In this document: positions 7,352-8,580 of the stretch, one piece after another | Position numbering within the stretch: the first letter of the stretch is position 1 | Layout of the letters: each line of letters starts with the position of its first letter | Assembly (NCBI GenBank): GCA_016202965.1 | Contig: JACQNQ010000003.1 | Span: 1 to 8,580 of the forward strand | Reading direction: 5' to 3' | Origin: Candidatus Zambryskiibacteriota bacterium | GTDB lineage: Bacteria > Patescibacteriota > Minisyncoccia > Phycocordibacterales > DATDWN01 | Length of the DNA stretch: 8,580 nt | Translations under genes and position numbers: made by a program | Notes under the pieces: generated by a model | The model's input: the letters and a program-made list of their open reading frames with translations, nothing else | Databases searched by the model: none | What the model was told of the DNA's origin: nothing

Positions 7352-7648
7352 TTAAAATTCGAGCGGCGTGTTCAGATGAAAAAAGTGACTTTTTTCTTGC
7401 GCGCCACGGACTTCTCCCTCAATAAGGGTAAATTCTTGTTGCATATTAACCATTGTATTGTTTTTACCAACAGAAGATTTAGGTGTTAGGTTTTGAGATT
7501 GAACTTGAGGTGGTTTATCCAAAGAAGTGTTATTTGTTTCTATCTCTTTCTTTGGAATTTTTACTCGGTTATGTACCACTACTCCACTAGCCAAAATTAT
7601 AACAACAATAGCAATAATAACGGGTATAGAAATAAAACCTTTATTCAT
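7352..7648 (-). CDS. N-terminal fragment of the frameshifted M23-like protein (pilin-like/membrane N-terminus)
   Basis: The fragment begins MNKGFISIPVIIAIVVIILASG, a short basic start followed by a single hydrophobic helix (about 4-25). This style is typical of candidate-phyla membrane proteins and resembles type IV pilin leaders, although there is no glutamate at the usual fifth position after G. A polar K/N/T/Q-rich linker (about 26-80) follows. The last dozen residues (SHFFHLNTPLEF) look out of frame. The other frame from the same point reads KSLFSSEHAARILSNLTNLE and runs into the M23-like domain. Function would be to anchor the M23-like domain on the outside of the membrane. The ATG at 7648 is supported by a promoter whose -10 ends about 12 bp upstream; there is no Shine-Dalgarno. 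Confidence 0.6.
   Translation of the reverse strand: MNKGFISIPVIIAIVVIILASGVVVHNRVKIPKKEIETNNTSLDKPPQVQSQNLTPKSSVGKNNTMVNMQQEFTLIEGEVRGAQEKSHFFHLNTPLEF
7379..7395. other. Frameshift junction: A6/T6 palindrome
   Basis: AAAAAAGT (7379-7386) and ACTTTTTT (7388-7395) form a perfect palindrome around one central G. On the coding (-) strand this gives a run of six A followed five bases later by six T. A -1 slip on either run, or restoring one lost base, joins the upstream frame (ending GAQEK) to the downstream frame (KSLFSSEH). It could be a sequencing/assembly error, a recent mutation, or a slippage site; the sequence alone cannot decide. Confidence 0.7.
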
Positions 7649-7660
7649 AATAATTCAATT

Positions 7661-7690
7661 ATTATACATCAATTTCTAGTTTTACTTCAA
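7661..7690 (-). promoter_or_regulatory. Promoter of the M23-like (split) gene
   Basis: On the - strand TTGAAG (7690-7685) is separated by 18 bp from a perfect TATAAT (7666-7661). The expected start of transcription is about 6 nt before the ATG at 7648, so the message is nearly leaderless. The -35 begins immediately after the T-tract of the upstream RNA's terminator, so the two units are packed with almost no gap. Confidence 0.6.
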
Positions 7691-7691
7691 C

Positions 7692-7719
7692 AAAAAAGCC
7701 CCGAATCACTTCTCGGGAC
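7692..7719 (-). terminator. Intrinsic terminator of the structured RNA
   Basis: On the - strand GTCCCGA (7719-7713) pairs with TCGGGGC (7704-7698) through an 8-base loop. The 7-bp stem includes one G-T pair, and six T follow at 7697-7692. This is a canonical factor-independent terminator, and it points away from the gene-free region. Confidence 0.85.
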
Positions 7720-8223
7720 TTCACCGTTTTCTCTTTTGAGATAACTCGCGCAGATCAGGGGTGGGTTATTCCGCTTGCTATAGGCCATTCAGCTGTTAAC
7801 TGTTTGGACAATCGCTTCGGCTTTCCCCAGCACCCTGATACATTCGCATCCGTTGGCCGTACTGTTGTACTTCCAAAGATACCACTTTACCGTTGACAAA
7901 TGAATTTTGTCTTCAGCTCCCATGGTGGGGAATTGACTTACCTATCCTTCTGTTGGGTTTTAACCCAAACGCAGTTTATCCTTATCCGCGTTCCAGACGA
8001 CATTTGCACTTGTGAGAATCTCTTTGGATTTGGAGATTAACCCTGCAGATGCAATGTTTTGGTTTAGTCAATGATACGAGGACTGCTCGTCTTTGGGATT
8101 CATCTTGCGATGAATCTTTTGAAGGAAGATTTCTCTCCCAATGATTATTGGCTTTTAACCAAAAGCGAGATGTTCCTTCTCACTCCATAACCAGTACAGT
8201 CTTTAGTACCTTTCGAACTTTCT
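7692..8223 (-). ncRNA. Candidate structured non-coding RNA (about 530 nt), class not recognised
   Basis: This stretch has no credible protein gene on either strand but has a promoter and an intrinsic terminator about 530 bp apart on the - strand, and dense local pairing. Hairpins (window positions): 8194-8210 (GTAC stem plus a wobble); 8121-8179 (GAAGGAA/TTCCTTC enclosing a CTC/GAG step and two hairpins, 8138-8151 and 8151-8166, a three-way junction); 8097-8116 (8 bp with a GCAA tetraloop); 8076-8090; 8017-8038; 7969-7991; 7953-7968; 7895-7911; 7859-7870; and 7730-7741. A possible closing helix pairs 8187-8192 with 7764-7769. Loop bases CAGTC (8085-8081) complement GACTG (8201-8197). No tRNA-like end, tmRNA tag, SRP GGAAG-type core, group II domain V or group I core was found. 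Whether it is a ribozyme, a scaffold or a regulatory RNA is unknown. Confidence 0.65.
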
Positions 8224-8230
8224 GAAAGAA

Positions 8231-8259
8231 AGCCTATCACCTTCATTTTTTATTGTCAA
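8231..8259 (-). promoter_or_regulatory. Strong promoter driving the structured RNA
   Basis: On the - strand a perfect TTGACA (8259-8254) is followed by a 17-bp spacer and TAGGCT (8236-8231), which is preceded by TGA, giving an extended -10. Transcription should begin around 8222-8224. The -35 lies inside the 11-bp palindrome GTCAACTTGAC (8255-8265), a possible operator. It is the best -35/-10 pair in the window, fitting an abundant stable RNA. Confidence 0.7.
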
Positions 8260-8269
8260 CTTGACTATC

Positions 8270-8298
8270 TGTGGATTAAGTGGATAAACTGGGGATAA
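8270..8298 (-). promoter_or_regulatory. Three DnaA-box-like 9-mers in tandem
   Basis: Read on the - strand the region contains TTATCCCCA (8298-8290), TTATCCACT (8287-8279) and TAATCCACA (8278-8270). Each has one mismatch to the TTATCCACA consensus, all in the same orientation, packed into 29 bp. They lie 10 bp upstream of the -35 of the structured RNA. They could bind DnaA as a regulator or titration site. No dnaA gene or AT-rich unwinding element is visible, so a replication origin is not claimed. Confidence 0.35.
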
Positions 8299-8384
8299 AT
8301 TTATTTTCAAAAATGATTGCTCTGCTCCCGAATTAAGACCTTCGCAAATTATTCTAATTACTCGGCCGTATTCATTTTAGCACA

Positions 8385-8580
8385 TTAATTGAGGACATAG
8401 ATGGAATAATTTAAATAAGCGGCAAAACTGACCCAAAGAATGTAGGGCACCAAAAGCCACGCGGCCGGTTTAGATATTTTATAGAACGCAACGATTGTAG
8501 CGAGGATGACGAGCCAGAGGAACACAATCTCAATAAGCGCAATCCCGATATTGTTAAGACCGTTTATGGTGAGCGAAGTC
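8385..8580 (-). CDS. tspO: TspO/MBR family protein (tryptophan-rich sensory protein), C-terminal part
   Basis: The last 64 codons of a gene that continues past the right edge of the window. The residues form two membrane helices: GIALIEIVFLWLVILATIVAF, and, after the KISKPAAW turn, LLVPYILWVSFAAYLNYSIYVLN. The PYILWVSFAAYLN block is the hallmark of the fifth helix of the TspO/MBR family, whose members have five helices and about 150-170 residues. The family binds porphyrins and related ligands in the membrane and is linked to stress and tetrapyrrole handling in bacteria. About 100 residues are missing beyond the window, so the start and promoter cannot be judged. No convincing terminator follows the TAA; the structured RNA begins about 160 bp downstream on the same strand. 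Confidence 0.85.
   Translation of the reverse strand, partial: TSLTINGLNNIGIALIEIVFLWLVILATIVAFYKISKPAAWLLVPYILWVSFAAYLNYSIYVLN

Noticed and set aside
7493..7744. 83-residue + strand reading frame
   Set aside because: It is antisense to the pilin-like fragment and the RNA terminator, and its composition (poly-Asn, Tyr/Phe-rich) is typical of shadow translation.
7789..7923. 44-codon ATG-TGA reading frame on the - strand within the structured RNA
   Set aside because: It overlaps two hairpins of the RNA, lacks a ribosome binding site, has an unusual composition, and its length is expected by chance.
7692..8223. RNase P RNA (rnpB) as the identity of the structured RNA
   Set aside because: Short segments such as AGTGCAA, TAAGGATAAA, ACGGTAAA and GCTGAATGG appear in the same order as vaguely similar pieces of bacterial RNase P RNA. 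The diagnostic GAGGAAAGTC near the 5' end and ACAGAA-type element near the 3' end are missing, and the ends do not form a clear P1 helix. A covariance-model search should still be run.
7692..8223. tmRNA, SRP RNA, rRNA fragment, or group I/II intron
   Set aside because: There is no alanine-tRNA-like end or tag reading frame, no SRP core loop, no recognisable rRNA stretch, and no group II domain V or group I core segments; no intron-interrupted gene flanks the region.
8270..8298. Chromosomal replication origin
   Set aside because: Only three imperfect boxes are present, with no dnaA or dnaN nearby and no clear AT-rich unwinding region; genes to the left converge rather than diverge from it.
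1..8580. CRISPR array, tRNA gene, or insertion sequence
   Set aside because: No regularly spaced direct repeats with unique spacers, no cloverleaf-type sequence, and no transposase or terminal inverted repeats were found.

Overview
The window looks like a stretch of chromosome from a member of the Candidate Phyla Radiation (Patescibacteria, most likely Parcubacteria). The evidence is the set of protein types: small secreted cohesin/Ig-like proteins with a C-terminal membrane anchor, a DUF5667-like secreted protein, a pilin-like N-terminus reading GFISIPVII, and a CARDB-like anchored protein. The sequence is moderately AT-rich, all seven stop codons are TAA, and none of the starts has a convincing Shine-Dalgarno sequence. 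The lineage call is inference from gene content, since no rRNA or marker gene is present.

Left half (1-5680, + strand): two overlapping paralogous genes encode secreted, membrane-anchored cohesin plus Ig-like proteins. A recognisable promoter region follows, then a long secreted protein with a helical body and a very repetitive M/P/S/G/T/Y-rich tail. This is followed 15 bp later by a membrane-anchored PEBP (YbhB/YbcL) protein. A perfect 14-bp-arm palindrome sits inside the first cohesin gene and is translated in frame.

Right half (5700-8580, - strand), read from right to left: the C-terminal end of a TspO/MBR (tryptophan-rich sensory protein) gene that runs off the window; a roughly 740-bp gap with no credible protein gene; a gene split by a frameshift, with a pilin-like/membrane N-terminus and a degenerate M23-peptidase-like domain; and a CARDB-like anchored protein. 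The two halves converge at about 5690.

The most interesting object is in the 740-bp gap. Positions 8223 to 7692 (- strand) look like a free-standing structured RNA of about 530 nt. It has its own promoter (TTGACA, 17 bp, TAGGCT with an upstream TG), at least nine strong local hairpins including an 8-bp stem capped by GCAA, a possible loop-loop contact, and an intrinsic terminator. It does not match tRNA, rRNA, tmRNA or SRP RNA. A few short segments recall RNase P RNA in the same order, but the diagnostic core is missing, so it is left unclassified. Three DnaA-box-like 9-mers lie just upstream of its promoter.

Functionally, nearly every protein here is predicted to be exported or membrane-bound, so the window is largely a cell-envelope/surface cluster. 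No metabolic pathway can be read from it.
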